From contig JADJLO010000003.1 of NCBI GenBank assembly GCA_016710075.1, forward strand, positions 1 through 64,000: a stretch of DNA of 64,000 nt, in the 5' to 3' direction. Origin of the DNA: Acidobacteriota bacterium. Its GTDB lineage: Bacteria; Acidobacteriota; Blastocatellia; RBC074. Numbering within the stretch: the first letter of the stretch is position 1; every line of letters starts with the position of its first letter. The notes beneath the pieces were generated by a model. It was not told the origin of the DNA and made no database searches. It worked only from the letters and a program-made list of their open reading frames with translations. Shown here in pieces: positions 11,092 to 21,956 of this stretch. The position numbers and the translations under genes are program-made.

Positions 11092-11437
11092 CGTTTACGA
11101 CTGGAACAAAACTCGGCGCGGCGAAATCCTGGCTCCAATTGGCAAAGGGGGATGGGCGAGGTCTGGCGCGCGCGCGACACGCGGCTCAATCGTGAAGTCG
11201 CCATCAAAGTGCTGCCCGATGATTTTGCCAACGACGCCGACCGTTTGCGCCGCTTCGAGCAGGAAGCGTTGGCGACTTCGGCGCTCAATCACCCGAATAT
11301 CTGACGATTTATGAATTCGGCTCCGTTTCAACTGAAGCTGGCGCGACGCATTTCTGGCCTCGGAATTCATTGATGGCGAAACCTTGCGCAACCGTTTGCA
11401 ACGCGCACCGCTGTCATTAAGAAACGAGACGCAATAA
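11088..11437 (+). pseudogene. Truncated Ser/Thr kinase N-terminus (kinase C)
   Basis: The ATG overlaps the kinase B stop (ATGA). After MTFTTGTKLG the frame is disturbed. Then the glycine loop (GMGEVWRARD), VAIKVLPDDF and FEQEALATSALNHPN are readable, and after another indel FIDGETLRNRLQ. The frame ends at TAA 11435, just after the N-lobe. No HRD or DFG motifs exist downstream, so this is a stub of about 115 codons with three or more indels. Its end lies 54 bp before the acyl-CoA synthetase start. Confidence 0.7.
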
Positions 11438-11491
11438 AAGAATTAGCGCAACCAGCCGAGGTTGCGCTACCGTTTTCAGTGGAGAACAACG

Positions 11492-13225
11492 ATGGGAATG
11501 CACACCAACAAAGCGATTTGGGAAGCCGAAACTGAAGGGCTGGAATTACTCAATCTGACCATCGGCGAGTTGCTCGATCAACAGGCAGAGGCTCTCGCCG
11601 ACACGGAAGCACTCGTCTACCATTACCCGGAAATCGGCCTCAATCTGCGCTGGACGTATCGGCAATACCTGGACGAAGCGAATCGGTTGGCGAAAGGGTT
11701 GCTCGCGCTCGGCATTGCCAAGGGCGAGCATATTGCGATGTGGGCGACGAATGTGCCGGAATGGGCGTTGATGCAAATGGCGGCGGCGAAAATCGGTGCG
11801 GTGCTCGTGACGGTCAATACGAATTATCGCGCGGCGGAATTGGAATACGTGTTGCGGCAGGGCGATGTCGGGACGCTCGTGATGATCGGCAACTACCGCG
11901 ACAACAACTTTCTGGACGCAGTGTATGCGATTGCGCCGGAACTGAGCGACGTGAATGATCCGGTGACGGAAGCGTTGCAATGCGCGAAGTTGCCCGTGCT
12001 GAAACGGGTTGTCTTGATTGGCGACGAAGCGCAGCCAGGCTTGATTCCATACGCGCAAATGCTCGCGCTCGGCGAAAGTGTTTCGGATGAAACCTTGCAT
12101 GCACGACAGGCAAATGTCACGCCGCACGACCTGGCGCAAATGCAATTCACGAGCGGCACGACGGGCTTTCCGAAAGGCGTGCAGATGACGCATCACGGGA
12201 TGGTCAACAATGCGTGGCTGACGTTTGGGCGAATGGAAGTGCGCGCAGGAGATCGTTACGTGACGCCGATGCCGTTCTTTCACGTCGCGGGCAGTGTGCT
12301 GAGCCTGTTGGGGCCAGTCGTTACGGGTACAACATTGATTCCGCTGATTGTGTTTGATCCCGCGAAGCAGTTGGAATTGATGGCCAACGAACGCGGCACG
12401 CACACGGTCGGCGTACCAACGATGTTGATTGCGATGCTGAATCATCCGCGTTTTCAGGCGGGCGAATTCCATCTCTCGGCGCTGCGCAATGTCGGCAGCG
12501 GCGGCTCGCCCGTGCCGGTAACAATGATGGAACAGATTCATGAGCAAATGGGCGCGGACGTGGCGATTGTCTACGGGGTGACGGAAACGCATTGTTCGAT
12601 CACCTTCTCGCTGCCGCATGATCCATTTGCATTGAAGGCCGGAACCGTCGGCGTTCCCATCGCGCACACGTCGGTCAAAATCGCGCATCCACAAACGGGC
12701 GAACCCGTCGGCTTTGGCGAACAGGGCGAACTCTGTGTGCGCGGCTTTTCGCCGACGCAGGGCTATTACAAGATGCCGGATAAGACTGCCGAAACGATTG
12801 ATGCCGAGGGGTGGCTGCATTCGGGCGATCTGGCGACAATGAACGACAAGGGTTACATCAACATCGTCGGGCGCGTGAAAGAGATGGTGATTCGTGGTGG
12901 TGAAAACATTTTCCCTGCCGAAATCGAAGCCTTTCTGATGCGGCATCCCAAAGTCGCCGAAGCGCAAATCGTTGGCGTACCCGATACGTTTATGGGCGAA
13001 GAGTTGGTCGCGTTGTTGCGCCTCAAAGCGGACGAGCAAGCTGACGAAGCCGAGATACGCGAATATTGCCGCGCCAACATCAGTCGGCAGAAAGTACCGA
13101 AATACATTCGCTTCGTTGATGCTTACCCGTTGACTGCCAGCGGCAAGGTGCAGAAGTTTGTTTTGAAAGAGCGATTGATCAAGGAACTCGGATTAGAAGA
13201 TGTGGCCAAGTTGAAAATGGCCTAA
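11492..13225 (+). CDS. AMP-forming acyl-CoA synthetase
   Basis: Intact 577-residue member of the ANL superfamily, which activates a carboxylic acid as acyl-AMP and then acyl-CoA in the cytoplasm. Motifs in order: the AMP-binding P-loop TSGTTGFPKG (residues about 226-235), MPFFHVAG, YGVTET (A5), GWLHSGDLA (A7), GRVKEMVIRGGENIFP (A8) and the catalytic lysine in LTASGKVQKF near the C-terminus. The length fits medium- or long-chain fatty acyl-CoA synthetases (FadD/AcsM type); the exact chain length is unknown. The start is ATG 11492 with GGAGA 8 bases upstream; an earlier in-frame ATG has no such site. It is the only undamaged gene in a block of broken kinases. Confidence 0.9.
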   Translation: MGMHTNKAIWEAETEGLELLNLTIGELLDQQAEALADTEALVYHYPEIGLNLRWTYRQYLDEANRLAKGLLALGIAKGEHIAMWATNVPEWALMQMAAAKIGAVLVTVNTNYRAAELEYVLRQGDVGTLVMIGNYRDNNFLDAVYAIAPELSDVNDPVTEALQCAKLPVLKRVVLIGDEAQPGLIPYAQMLALGESVSDETLHARQANVTPHDLAQMQFTSGTTGFPKGVQMTHHGMVNNAWLTFGRMEVRAGDRYVTPMPFFHVAGSVLSLLGPVVTGTTLIPLIVFDPAKQLELMANERGTHTVGVPTMLIAMLNHPRFQAGEFHLSALRNVGSGGSPVPVTMMEQIHEQMGADVAIVYGVTETHCSITFSLPHDPFALKAGTVGVPIAHTSVKIAHPQTGEPVGFGEQGELCVRGFSPTQGYYKMPDKTAETIDAEGWLHSGDLATMNDKGYINIVGRVKEMVIRGGENIFPAEIEAFLMRHPKVAEAQIVGVPDTFMGEELVALLRLKADEQADEAEIREYCRANISRQKVPKYIRFVDAYPLTASGKVQKFVLKERLIKELGLEDVAKLKMA

Positions 13226-13238
13226 GCATAAAAAGCTA

Positions 13239-13613
13239 ATGGAAGAACAATCACCTCCCATCAGTCCGTCACATTACCGCATCGTCAAGCAACTCGGTGC
13301 GGGTGGCATGGGCGAAGTCTATCATGCCCGCGACACGCGCCTGAACCGCGAAGTGGCGATCAAGGTGCTACCCGCTGATTTTGCGAATGACGCCGACCGT
13401 TTGCGCCGCTTCGAGCAGGAAGCGTTGGGGTCTCGCCTTTGCGATTACCTATCTTGCGTTGGGAGAAAAGGACGAGGCATGATGTGGCTTCGAAAAGATG
13501 TTGACGACCGATCAGTCTGGGCAAGCTGGTATGCAGTTGCTGCGGCACTTGATGAGTTGCGAGACGAACCGCGATGCAAAGCAATGCTGAAACGAATGAA
13601 TCTGCCGGAGTAA
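13239..13613 (+). pseudogene. Kinase N-terminus joined directly to a TPR-protein C-terminus (kinase D)
   Basis: Residues 1-64 are a kinase start (HYRIVKQLGAGGMGEVYHARD, VAIKVLPADF, FEQEAL). At about 13430 the sequence changes abruptly. After one frame shift it reads GLAFAITYLALGEKDEA, then MMWLRKDVDDRSVWASWYAV and PRCKAMLKRMNLPE and a stop, which is the usual end of kinase-TPR proteins. All of the kinase core, membrane helix and most TPR repeats (estimated 600 or more residues) are missing. This is best read as an internal deletion of one kinase-TPR gene; a join between two paralogues cannot be excluded. Confidence 0.72.
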
Positions 13614-13622
13614 AGAATAAAG

Positions 13623-16372
13623 ATGGAAACCGGAACAATCATCAATCAATACAAAATCATTTCCGCGATTGGCAAAGGCGGAATGGGCGAAGTCTTTTTG
13701 GCACAGGATACGAAACTGGATCGCAAGGTCGCGTTAAAGGTTTTGCCGAGGGATGTTGTCTCCGACCACGAGCGGCTGCGGCGGTTCGGACAAGAGGCGC
13801 GTGCGGCGTCGGCCCTCAATCACCCTAATATTTTAACGATCTATGAGATCGGCGAGGTCGAGGGCACCAACTATATCTCGACGGAGTTTGTCGATGGCAA
13901 GACCCTGCGGGAGATGATGAATGGCGGAGGATTTAAGCTGCATCAGGCTATCGATATCGCCGTTCAGGCGGCGTCGGCGTTGTCCGCGGCTCACGAAGCC
14001 GGGATCATTCACCGCGACATCAAACCCGAAAACATCATGGTCCGGCCGGACGGGCTCGTCAAGGTTCTCGATTTTGGCCTCGCCAAGCTGTCAAAGGCGA
14101 TTGCGGCCGGGTCCGAGGACGCCACACTGGTGCAGGTCAATACGGCGCCGGGCGTGGTGATGGGAACAGTTCAATACATGTCGCCCGAACAGACCCGCGG
14201 CAAGGCAATCGACGTCCGCTCCGACATCTGGAGCCTCGGCTGCGTGATCTACGAAATGCTCGGCGGGCGAGCCCCGTTCGCGGGTGAATCAACGGCCGAC
14301 CTCATCGCCGAGATCGTCAAGGGACACCCGGCGCCGCTGAAAAGGATCGCGCCCGACATACCCGAACGCCTGGACGAGATCGTTTCAAAGACGCTCGAGA
14401 AAGATCCTGACGAGCGTTACCAGTTGGTCAAAGATCTGCTGAACGACCTGCGGCGGCTCAAGAAAAAGCTCGATCTCGATATCGAACTCGACCGGTCCAG
14501 CGGTCCGACGTCTGCGCGGCTGTCCGATCCGCATGATCTCGCGACCCGAGCAATGTCCGTCGCGGCATCGGACACAGCTGTGGGGCAAACGACGATCTCG
14601 GGGCGAAAGCCATAACGTCCAGCATCAAGCAGCACAAATTCGGCGCGGCGGCGGCGTTGGTTATGGGGGCAGTCATCCTGGCCGGTTTTGGTTACGGGCT
14701 TTATAGTTTCCTCTCAAAAACAAAGGCTGAACAGCCGCGCACGGTAGCGGAACTCAAGACGCAGCGGCTTACGGGCGACGGGCGTTCCGGCAACCCCATT
14801 ATCTCACCCGACGGCAAATTCCTCGTTTTTACTAAACTTGAAGGTGGAAAACAGTCGCTTTGGATCAAGCAGATTGAAACCGGGAGCGCTGTTAATGTTG
14901 TTAAACCAGGCGAGTTTGAATCTTTCGGAAAGATGACGTTTTCGCCGGATGGGAATTTTGTTTATTTCAATGCGAGAAATGCCTCAACCGAATCTCCGAC
15001 GGTCTTTCGTGTTCCGACGCTTGGCGGAACGCCGGTTAAGTTCCTTATAAATGCCATTGCTTTGCAGTTTTCGGCGGACGGCAAACGGATCTCGTTTCTG
15101 CGAAGAGAAAGATCTCAATCTCAAAAGACAAGTTGGGTTTTTGTCGCTAACGCCGATGGAACAAATGAACGGAGTTTGGCGACAACGTCGGGTGCGACAG
15201 GCTTTGTTTCATCGGCGGTTTGGTCTACCGACGGCAAGTTTCTTGCAGCCGGTTTCAATGACGAATCGCTGGCGCCGGCACCCAATTTCTATGTTGTTCT
15301 GATCTCGACCGAAGACGGAAGCGTATCTGAATTTGGTTCAAAAAGGTGGGAAGGCATCGATCAGCTCGTCTGGCATCCGAGCGGCGATTCGCTGATCGTC
15401 TGTGTTGCGGATAATTCGTTCCTCGACGGGCAAATCTGGGAACTGGCTTATCCTTCGGGTGAATATCGGAGACTGACCAATAACCTCAACGGATACTTCA
15501 ATGCTTCGATCACCGCGGACGGCAAATCGATCGTAACGGGTGAGAGTTACACACGTTCCGCGGTATGGGTCTCGCCCGACCTCAAACCCGAAAATGCAAA
15601 ACCGGTCTTGCCCGCAACCGGCAATACCTGGGGATTTGCCTGGACCCCGGACGGACGGATCGTCTATGCCTCGGATCAGAGCGGCAGTGCCGAGATCTGG
15701 ATGATGAATGCCGATGGCAGCGAGCCTCGACAGTTGACCGGCGACAAGATCTTTAAGTTTTCTCCAACGGTCTCGCCGGACGGAAAATTCATCGTTTATA
15801 CTACCTCGCAGAACGGCGGACAATTGGTGCGGATAGACATCGGCGGCGGGAATCCGGTGATGCTCACAAAATACAACAACTCGGTGAATCCGCATATTTC
15901 TCCGGATGGCAAGTGGGTCATTCATTATGCGTATGTCAACGGACGGACCCTTGTGGTCCGCGTGCCGCTTGAGGGCGGTGAAACTCAGATACTATCGGAA
16001 TCTTTCGAGGCGTTGAGTCCACGCTACTCCAATGACGGGACGAAATTCGCCTGCTTTCTCATCGACGGCTCCCTGGCGATCGTTCCGGCAGAGGGAGGCG
16101 ATCCGCTCAAGACCATCAAAATTCCTCCTGGGTCAGAACGAGAATCCGGGCTGAGCTGGACGCCGGATGATCGCGGGATCGTCTTCGCGGTGCAGGCGGG
16201 TGAGTCAAGAAACCTCTGGGTCCAGCCGATCGACGGCGGCGAGGCGAAGCAGTTCACGAATTTGGAAAATCCATTAGTCTTTACTGCCCATTACTCCCGC
16301 GACGGAAAACGTATCGCGCTCGTCCGCGGCGATTTCGTCTCCAATGCGATCATGATCACCGGTTTTCGATAA
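13623..16372 (+). CDS. Ser/Thr protein kinase with TolB/PD40 propeller (kinase E), one frameshift
   Basis: The best preserved kinase here. Residues 1-275 are a complete PknB-like domain: GKGGMGEVFLAQD, ALKVLP, HRDIKPEN, DFGLAKL, GTVQYMSPEQTRG. The first frame stops at 14615. A surplus G in the GGGG run at 14598-14601 explains this, because the adjacent frame continues as AKAITSSIKQHKFGAAAAL into a membrane helix (MGAVILAGFGYGLYSFL) and about 540 residues of PD40/TolB-like propeller (many SPDGK repeats), ending at 16372. The predicted role is a membrane receptor kinase. If the indel is real, a soluble kinase and a separate propeller protein (TTG start at 14657) would be made. Its wording differs from kinases A-D, so it is probably from another subfamily. 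Confidence 0.82.
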
Positions 16373-16405
16373 CTATTTTATGATCACAATTTCAGAATTA
16401 AAACG

Positions 16406-16592
16406 ATGAATTTAGAAAACGGCAGAATAATCAATCAATACAAAATCATTTCAGCTATCGGCAAAGGCGGAATGGGCGAAGTCTTATTTGGCGCAATACA
16501 CGGAGACGGTGGCAGTGCTGGGGGCGATAGTGACGGTCAGAAATGACTGGAACATCGCCCGCGCGTGGCTCAGACAGGAAATGACCTGGTGA
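16406..16592 (+). pseudogene. Kinase N-terminus joined to the end of an ECF sigma factor
   Basis: ATG 16406 starts a kinase (MNLENGRIINQYKIIS, GKGGMGEV) that ends after about 30 residues. From about 16495 another frame reads ETVAVLGAIVTVRNDWNIAR and then AWLRQEM with a stop at 16590. That is very like the C-terminal helix-turn-helix end (region 4) of the ECF sigma factors found next to kinase genes in Acidobacteriota. Neither protein is functional. The join may be a deletion between neighbouring kinase and sigma genes or an assembly error at a conserved kinase start. Confidence 0.6.
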
Positions 16593-16599
16593 ACCCGAT

Positions 16600-17121
16600 A
16601 TGAAAATGATCTTTCGTCTGCTGCTGTTGGTCAGCCTGCTCTGCGGCGGCTTGTCCGTGAGCGCACAACAGCCAGTTCTCAACTACACGCTTGCCATCAA
16701 TCCCGCCGATACTTCTTACGTGCAGATCACGATGCGCGTGCGTAACCTGCCGCAGGTGTTTCATCTGGCGATGGTGAATCACTTTCTTGTGGATGACGGA
16801 TACTGGCGCTTTATCGAAGACCTGCAAATCTCGCCAGGGACAGTTGTGCGCGAACAGGATGGGCTGTGGCGCGTGACAGGCGCGGGCAATGATGCGACGG
16901 TGCGCTACAAAGTCCGGGCGAATGAGAAGGGCGCGTTTCGCGTCGTGCGCAAACCATGCGTTGGCGATCAAGTGAAGTTGGAAGTCATGCGTGCGGGCAA
17001 GCTACGCCAAATCATGATAGATGTGGCATCATACGATTGGCCTGACGTGAAGCTCGCACAAAACCCTGCTGCCAACCAACGCCAACAGATGATGCTGGCG
17101 AGTTGGCAGGCTGGTAGGTAA
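16600..17121 (+). pseudogene. Internally deleted M61-like peptidase (N-domain fused to PDZ tail)
   Basis: A 173-residue open frame with a signal peptide (LLLLVSLLCGGLSVSAQ) and an N-terminal beta domain resembling M61 glycyl aminopeptidases (YTLAINPADTSYVQITMRVR, DGYWRFIEDLQ, TVRYKVRANEKG). Near residue 115 it passes straight into a PDZ-like end (GDQVKLEVMRAGKLRQIMID) and a typical C-terminal tail. The family normally has about 600 residues with an HExxH zinc site between these parts; here that site is absent, so no peptidase activity is expected. The frame is open through the junction, so a small secreted protein could be made. Family assignment rests on the two ends only. Confidence 0.55.
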
Positions 17122-17214
17122 ACCAAATGTGGGATAGAGCTTGGTGAATAGCTCATTTTTTTCGCAGGCGTGAACAATGATGCCGTGATGCTCTTTTTTG
17201 GATAAAGTCGAATC

Positions 17215-20200
17215 ATGAATAAGAAATTAACCTGTCAACTCTTGCTAGTCTGCCTCGCCCTTTTCGGCCCGATGATCTGGCCGGCACATTCGCAAAATCA
17301 ACCCAAACCGTCAAGCCCGTCAAGCTCAACGAGCCTGAATGATTTCTTTGAAAGTAAAATCCGCCCGCTGCTTGCCACCGAATGCTTTTCTTGTCACACA
17401 GATTCGCAAATGGGCGGCTTGCGGATGGACTCGCGCGAATCGTTGCTGAAAGGCGGCAAATCCGGCCCTGCGATTGTGCCGGGCGAGCCGGACAAGAGTT
17501 TGTTGATTCAGGCTGTCCGCCACACGGGCGGGTTAAAAATGCCGAAAGGCGGCAAACTCCCCCAATCGCAAATTGACGCGTTGGTCGAATGGGTCAGAAC
17601 AGGGGCGGTATGGCCGGCAGCCAACACGCCAGTTCCCCTTGCCAAAGGCGAAATGAAGATTGATGCCGCTCGTCGCGCATTCTGGGCATTTCAGCCGTTG
17701 CGTGTGGTTCCTGCGCCAACTGTAAAAAATACGCGCTGGGTCAAGACCGAGTTTGATCGTTTCATCCTCGCGCGCCTCGAAAAAGAGGGACTTGCACCCG
17801 TCGCTGCCGCGGATCGCCGCACGTTGATTCGGCGCGCCACGCTCGATTTGACGGGCTTGCCGCCGACAGTGGAAGAGATTGAAGCGTTTGAGAAAGACAA
17901 ATCCGCGGACGCTTTCGCCAAAGTCGTGGATCGCTTGCTCACTTCACTAAACTACGGCGAACGCTGGGGACGAATGTGGCCTGATGTGGCGCGGTATGGC
18001 GAAGAGGACTATCGCAGCCTTGATCCGATGGGACGGGGCTTTGCGCCATATCCGCATGCGTATCTGTACCCGCGACTGGGTGGTCAAAGCGTTCAATGAT
18101 GATTTACCTTACGATCAGTTTGTGCGCGCGCAATTGGCGGGCGATTTGATGGACGAAAAGACACGCGTGCGAACCTTGCCCGCGCTTGGCTTTCTCGGCC
18201 AGGGGCCCTGGTTTTATGACAACGGTGCGGTCGAAGTCACACGCGCCGACGAACGCCACGACCGCATTGATGTCGTCAGTCGCGGATTTCTTGGCTTAAC
18301 TGTTGGCTGCGCGCGTTGCCACGATCATAAGTACGATCCGATCCCTACGAAAGATTACTACGCGATGGCGGGCGTCTTCGCCAGTACAACTTACAAAGAG
18401 TATCCGCAGGTTCCACAGAGCGTTGTGGACGAATACACGGCGCTCGAAAAGAAGCTGAAGAACAAACAGAAAATGATGGGCGAGTTTATGCAGACTGAAA
18501 GCAAACAGCTTTCGGAAAGCCTCGCGCTGCAAGCCTCGAAATACATGCAAGCGGTGTGGAATGTAAAAGGAGAACCAAAAGCAGACCTCAACGACGTCAT
18601 CGAAAAGAACAAGCTCGATTACGAATTGATGCAACGCTGGATACGCTTTCTGGAACGGCCTCCGCGTCATTATCCGTTTCTGAAAGACTGGCAGGCTTTC
18701 ATGCAAGACAAGACGCAAAAAACTGCCACGGCGGCAGAGGCCAAAAAGCTGGCGGATGAGTTTCAATCATTGCTGCTGGACGTGTTGGCCGAACGCAAAG
18801 CCCTGAACGAGGAAAACGAAATCATCCTCGCCAAAGCCAATCCGACGACGAAGAAAAAGAGCCGCTCTTCAAGCCCCACGAATTCGTGACGAACGACGAC
18901 TTCTGTCCCGGCTGCGGCGTCGAAGTCAAAGCTATGCCGCTCGAGCGCATGAATCTTTGGTTAGACGTTTTCGTTCGCGATGTGGCGGAATCGGATTTGC
19001 CGGGGGTGGGGGACAAGTTCAAACCGGGGCTGCTGATGTTTATGGGCTGGGGCCTGAGCGACAGTTGAGCGCCGAGCGGCGCGCGCATCTGGTGGCATTG
19101 CGCGAAGACATCGAAAACTTCCGCAAGTCCATGCCTGCGCAATATCCTTATGTACACGGAGTCGCGGATCGTGAGAAGCCCGTAGATTTGCCCGTCAGCT
19201 TGCGCGGAAGCCCGACAAATCTTGGTGATATTGTGCCTCGCGGCTTCCTGTCTGTGCTGTCCAGGGACGACCGTTTGTGTTTCAGCCAGGGCAGCGGGCG
19301 GTTGGAATTGGCGAATGAAATTTTGCGACAACCGCTGGCGATGCGCGTGATTGTGAACCGCATTTGGAAAGGACATTTCGGCGCCGGAATCGTGGACACG
19401 ACAAGCAATTTCGGCTTTAACGGTGAACGCCCGATTCACCCTCAATTGCTCGAATACCTCGCTGATTACTTCATCAAAAACGGCTTGTCCATCAAGAAGC
19501 TGCATCGTGAAATTATGCTCAGCTCCGTGTATCAGCTCAGCAACGAACACGTGCAAGCCAATCACGACAAAGACACGGCGAATCGCTTGTACTGGCGCGC
19601 GAATCGGCGGCGGATGGACGCGGAGCAAATCCGCGATTCATTGCTGGCGACATCAGGGGCACTCGAAAAGAAAATGGGCGGCCCTTCGGAAGTGTTGACG
19701 GCGCAATCCACGCGGCGCACGTTGTACGGCAAAGTCAGCCGCTACAAACTGGATGATTATCTGCAACTCTTTGATTTTCCGAGTCCGAACATCTCCGCCG
19801 AACAACGCTACTCAACAAACGTGCCGTTACAGCGATTGTTTTTTATGAACAGCGATTTCGTGCAGCAACAAGCTGAATTACTCGCGCAAAAACTCGAAGG
19901 CGAACCAACCCGCGAAGCCCGCATTCAAAAAGCCTATCGCCTGATCTTCGGGCGCGCCGCCACGGCTGAAGAAATCAAGCTCGGCCTCGAATACGTGCGC
20001 AGCGAACCGCTCAAGGAATACGAAGAGCGCAAGAAAGCTGAAGAAGAAAAGAAAGAAAAGGCCGGCCTGGAAAAGGAAAAAGGCGGACGAAGAGAAAAAG
20101 AAAGAAACCGAAAAGAAAGACCTTTCGGACAAGCCCAAAGAATCATCTGTCATTGCCCCGTTGATGCCCGAAATGATGAGTATGGATCCAAACGGAATGA

Positions 20201-20328
20201 TGGCCGGCGTCGTGCCTCCTGCACCAGGAGCCAGGCCCGATGACAAGAAACCGATTTTGCCGGTGACGATTTGGGGACGGTATATGAAAGTGTTGCTGAG
20301 TTCGACGGAGTTCATGTTCATCAACTAA
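17215..20328 (+). pseudogene. PSD1-type cytochrome c protein (DUF1549/DUF1553), four frameshifts
   Basis: Reconstructed product of about 1,030 residues. Signal peptide at 17215, then a cytochrome domain (FFESKIRPLLATECFSCH, with CFSCH as heme site), the DUF1549 region (RATLDLTGLPPTVEEIEAF), a second heme motif CARCH near 18310 and the DUF1553 region (VNRIWKGHFG, DTTSNFGFNGERP, FDFPSPN). Frames change near 18075, 18850, 19050 and 20085, each by one base and mostly in homopolymers. The extreme C-terminus (TIWGRYMKVLLSSTEFMFIN) is present. Such genes are nearly always followed by a DUF1501 gene, as here. The family is periplasmic and has no proven role. Conservation of every segment suggests that the indels are recent or artefactual. 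Confidence 0.8.
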
Positions 20329-20345
20329 ACCAAAAGATGCTTTTC

Positions 20346-20423
20346 CACGAAGACACACAAAAGATCACGAAGAAAGACCAAATGTTCCGGTTTCTCCTGA
20401 TGTCTTCTTCGTGTGGCTTCGTG
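20346..20423. repeat. Inverted repeat between PSD1 and DUF1501 genes
   Basis: CACGAAGACACAC at 20346-20358 faces GTGTGGCTTCGTG at 20411-20423 (12 of 13 positions pair). A second CACGAAG lies inside the spacer. It is probably a dispersed palindrome and might end or attenuate the PSD1 transcript. Confidence 0.5.
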
Positions 20424-20454
20424 AATGAAAAAGCTTCCTTTGTACGAGAAAAAA

Positions 20455-21921
20455 ATGAAACACAAAGCACCTGGACCGATTACACGTCGCGACGCGCTCT
20501 GCCAAATGGGCGCGGGCTTCGGGATGATGGCGTTTGCCGGAATGGTTGGCGAATCGCTGGCACTCGCACAGGCTGGGCCTTCCGCGCAATCCAATAAATG
20601 GCCGAAAGGCGGATTGCATCACGCCGCGCGCGCAAAGCACGTCATCTTTCTGTATATGAACGGCGGGCTGTCACAAGTTGACAGCTTCGATCCGAAACCC
20701 ATGCTCGACAAGTTTCACGGCCAGCCGCTGCCCGGCGGAACAATTGCGACCGAACGCAAAACCGGGGCGTTATTGCGATCGCCGTTTACGTTCAAGAAGT
20801 ACGGGCAATGCGGCATGGACGTGAGCGAATTGTTTCCACACATCGGCGAATTGGCCGACAGCATATGTTGGGTGCGTTCGGTTCACACCGACATTCCGAA
20901 TCACGAGCCTTCGATGCTGATGATGAACACGGGCTTCAGTCAGGTCGGGCGACCTTCGCTCGGCGCGTGGCTGACATACGGCCTGGGCGTCGAGAATAAA
21001 AATCTGCCGGGCTTTGTGGTGTTGTGTCCCGACATGCCGACGACTGTTGGCCCGCCGCTCTGGAGCAATGCGTTCCTGCCCGCGATTCATCAAGGGACGT
21101 TCATCCCCGACAGACCGGGCGCAAAACAAACTGCTGAGTTGCTGGTGGAACCGGACTTCGATCCGCAAAAACTGATCGGCTACATCAACAACAAAAAATT
21201 TGCATTGCCCGAACAACGCCGCGAACTCGATCTGCTGACGAAGCTCAATCGTATGCAGATGGAGCGCGAGCGAACCAACGCCCCGCAAATCGAGGCCACG
21301 ATTCAAACGATGGAAACGGCTTATCGCATGCAAACCGAAGCGCCGGAGGTCTTCAATCTGCGCAAAGAAACGCCTGCGACGTTGAAGCTCTATGGACAAG
21401 GCAGCACAGCACGCGGTTGTTTGCTGGCGGTGCGACTGGTCGAGCGCGGCGTGCGGATGGTGCAGTTGTATTACGCCAAAGGCGATCCTTGGGACGCGCA
21501 CGGCGATATTCAGGAGCATCGCAAAAACGCCAAAGACTCTGATCAGCCGTTCGCGGCCGTTATCAAAGACCTGAAATCACGCGGTCTGTTCGATGACACC
21601 CTGGTTGTCTGCGGTTCCGAATTCGGGCGCACGCCGGTGGTCGAAGTCGGCGGCAACGGCTTACAAAATGGCCGCGATCACAATCCGCACGCCTTCACGA
21701 TGTGGATGGCAGGCGGCGGCGTCAAAGGCGGGACGATTTACGGCACGACTGATGATTTTGGCTTCAAGGCCGTAGACAAACCAGTTCACGTTCACGATAT
21801 GCACGCGACGATTTTGCATTTGCTCGGCATTGACCATACGCGGCTCACTTACCAATACAGCGGACGCGATTTCCGCCTGACCGATGTCGCCGGCCAGGTC
21901 ATTCAGGAATTGATTGCTTGA
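20455..21921 (+). CDS. DUF1501 domain protein, Tat-exported
   Basis: Intact protein of 488 residues from the chosen start. The N-terminus carries a twin-arginine signal (TRRDALCQMGAGFGMMAFAG). DUF1501 hallmarks follow: AKHVIFLYMNGGLSQVDSFDPKP, SVHTDIPNHEPSMLMMNTG, and the C-terminal GSEFGRTPVVE and GRDHNPHAFTMWMAGGGVKG segments. The fold is related to sulfatases and alkaline phosphatases, but the substrate is unknown. It forms the usual pair with the PSD1 gene upstream and probably acts with it in the periplasm. The start could also be the ATG at 20425; 20455 is preferred because of the preceding GAG-AAAAAA and the normal distance of the Arg pair from the start. Confidence 0.88.
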   Translation: MKHKAPGPITRRDALCQMGAGFGMMAFAGMVGESLALAQAGPSAQSNKWPKGGLHHAARAKHVIFLYMNGGLSQVDSFDPKPMLDKFHGQPLPGGTIATERKTGALLRSPFTFKKYGQCGMDVSELFPHIGELADSICWVRSVHTDIPNHEPSMLMMNTGFSQVGRPSLGAWLTYGLGVENKNLPGFVVLCPDMPTTVGPPLWSNAFLPAIHQGTFIPDRPGAKQTAELLVEPDFDPQKLIGYINNKKFALPEQRRELDLLTKLNRMQMERERTNAPQIEATIQTMETAYRMQTEAPEVFNLRKETPATLKLYGQGSTARGCLLAVRLVERGVRMVQLYYAKGDPWDAHGDIQEHRKNAKDSDQPFAAVIKDLKSRGLFDDTLVVCGSEFGRTPVVEVGGNGLQNGRDHNPHAFTMWMAGGGVKGGTIYGTTDDFGFKAVDKPVHVHDMHATILHLLGIDHTRLTYQYSGRDFRLTDVAGQVIQELIA

Positions 21922-21956
21922 GGTCAACCGTTATTGCAATGCGAGGATTCAAACCT

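Noticed and set aside
11546..13039. 497-residue open frame on the minus strand
   Set aside because: It lies entirely opposite the acyl-CoA synthetase, is rich in His and Arg, has no domain pattern and no ribosome-binding site. It is a by-product of codon use on the other strand.
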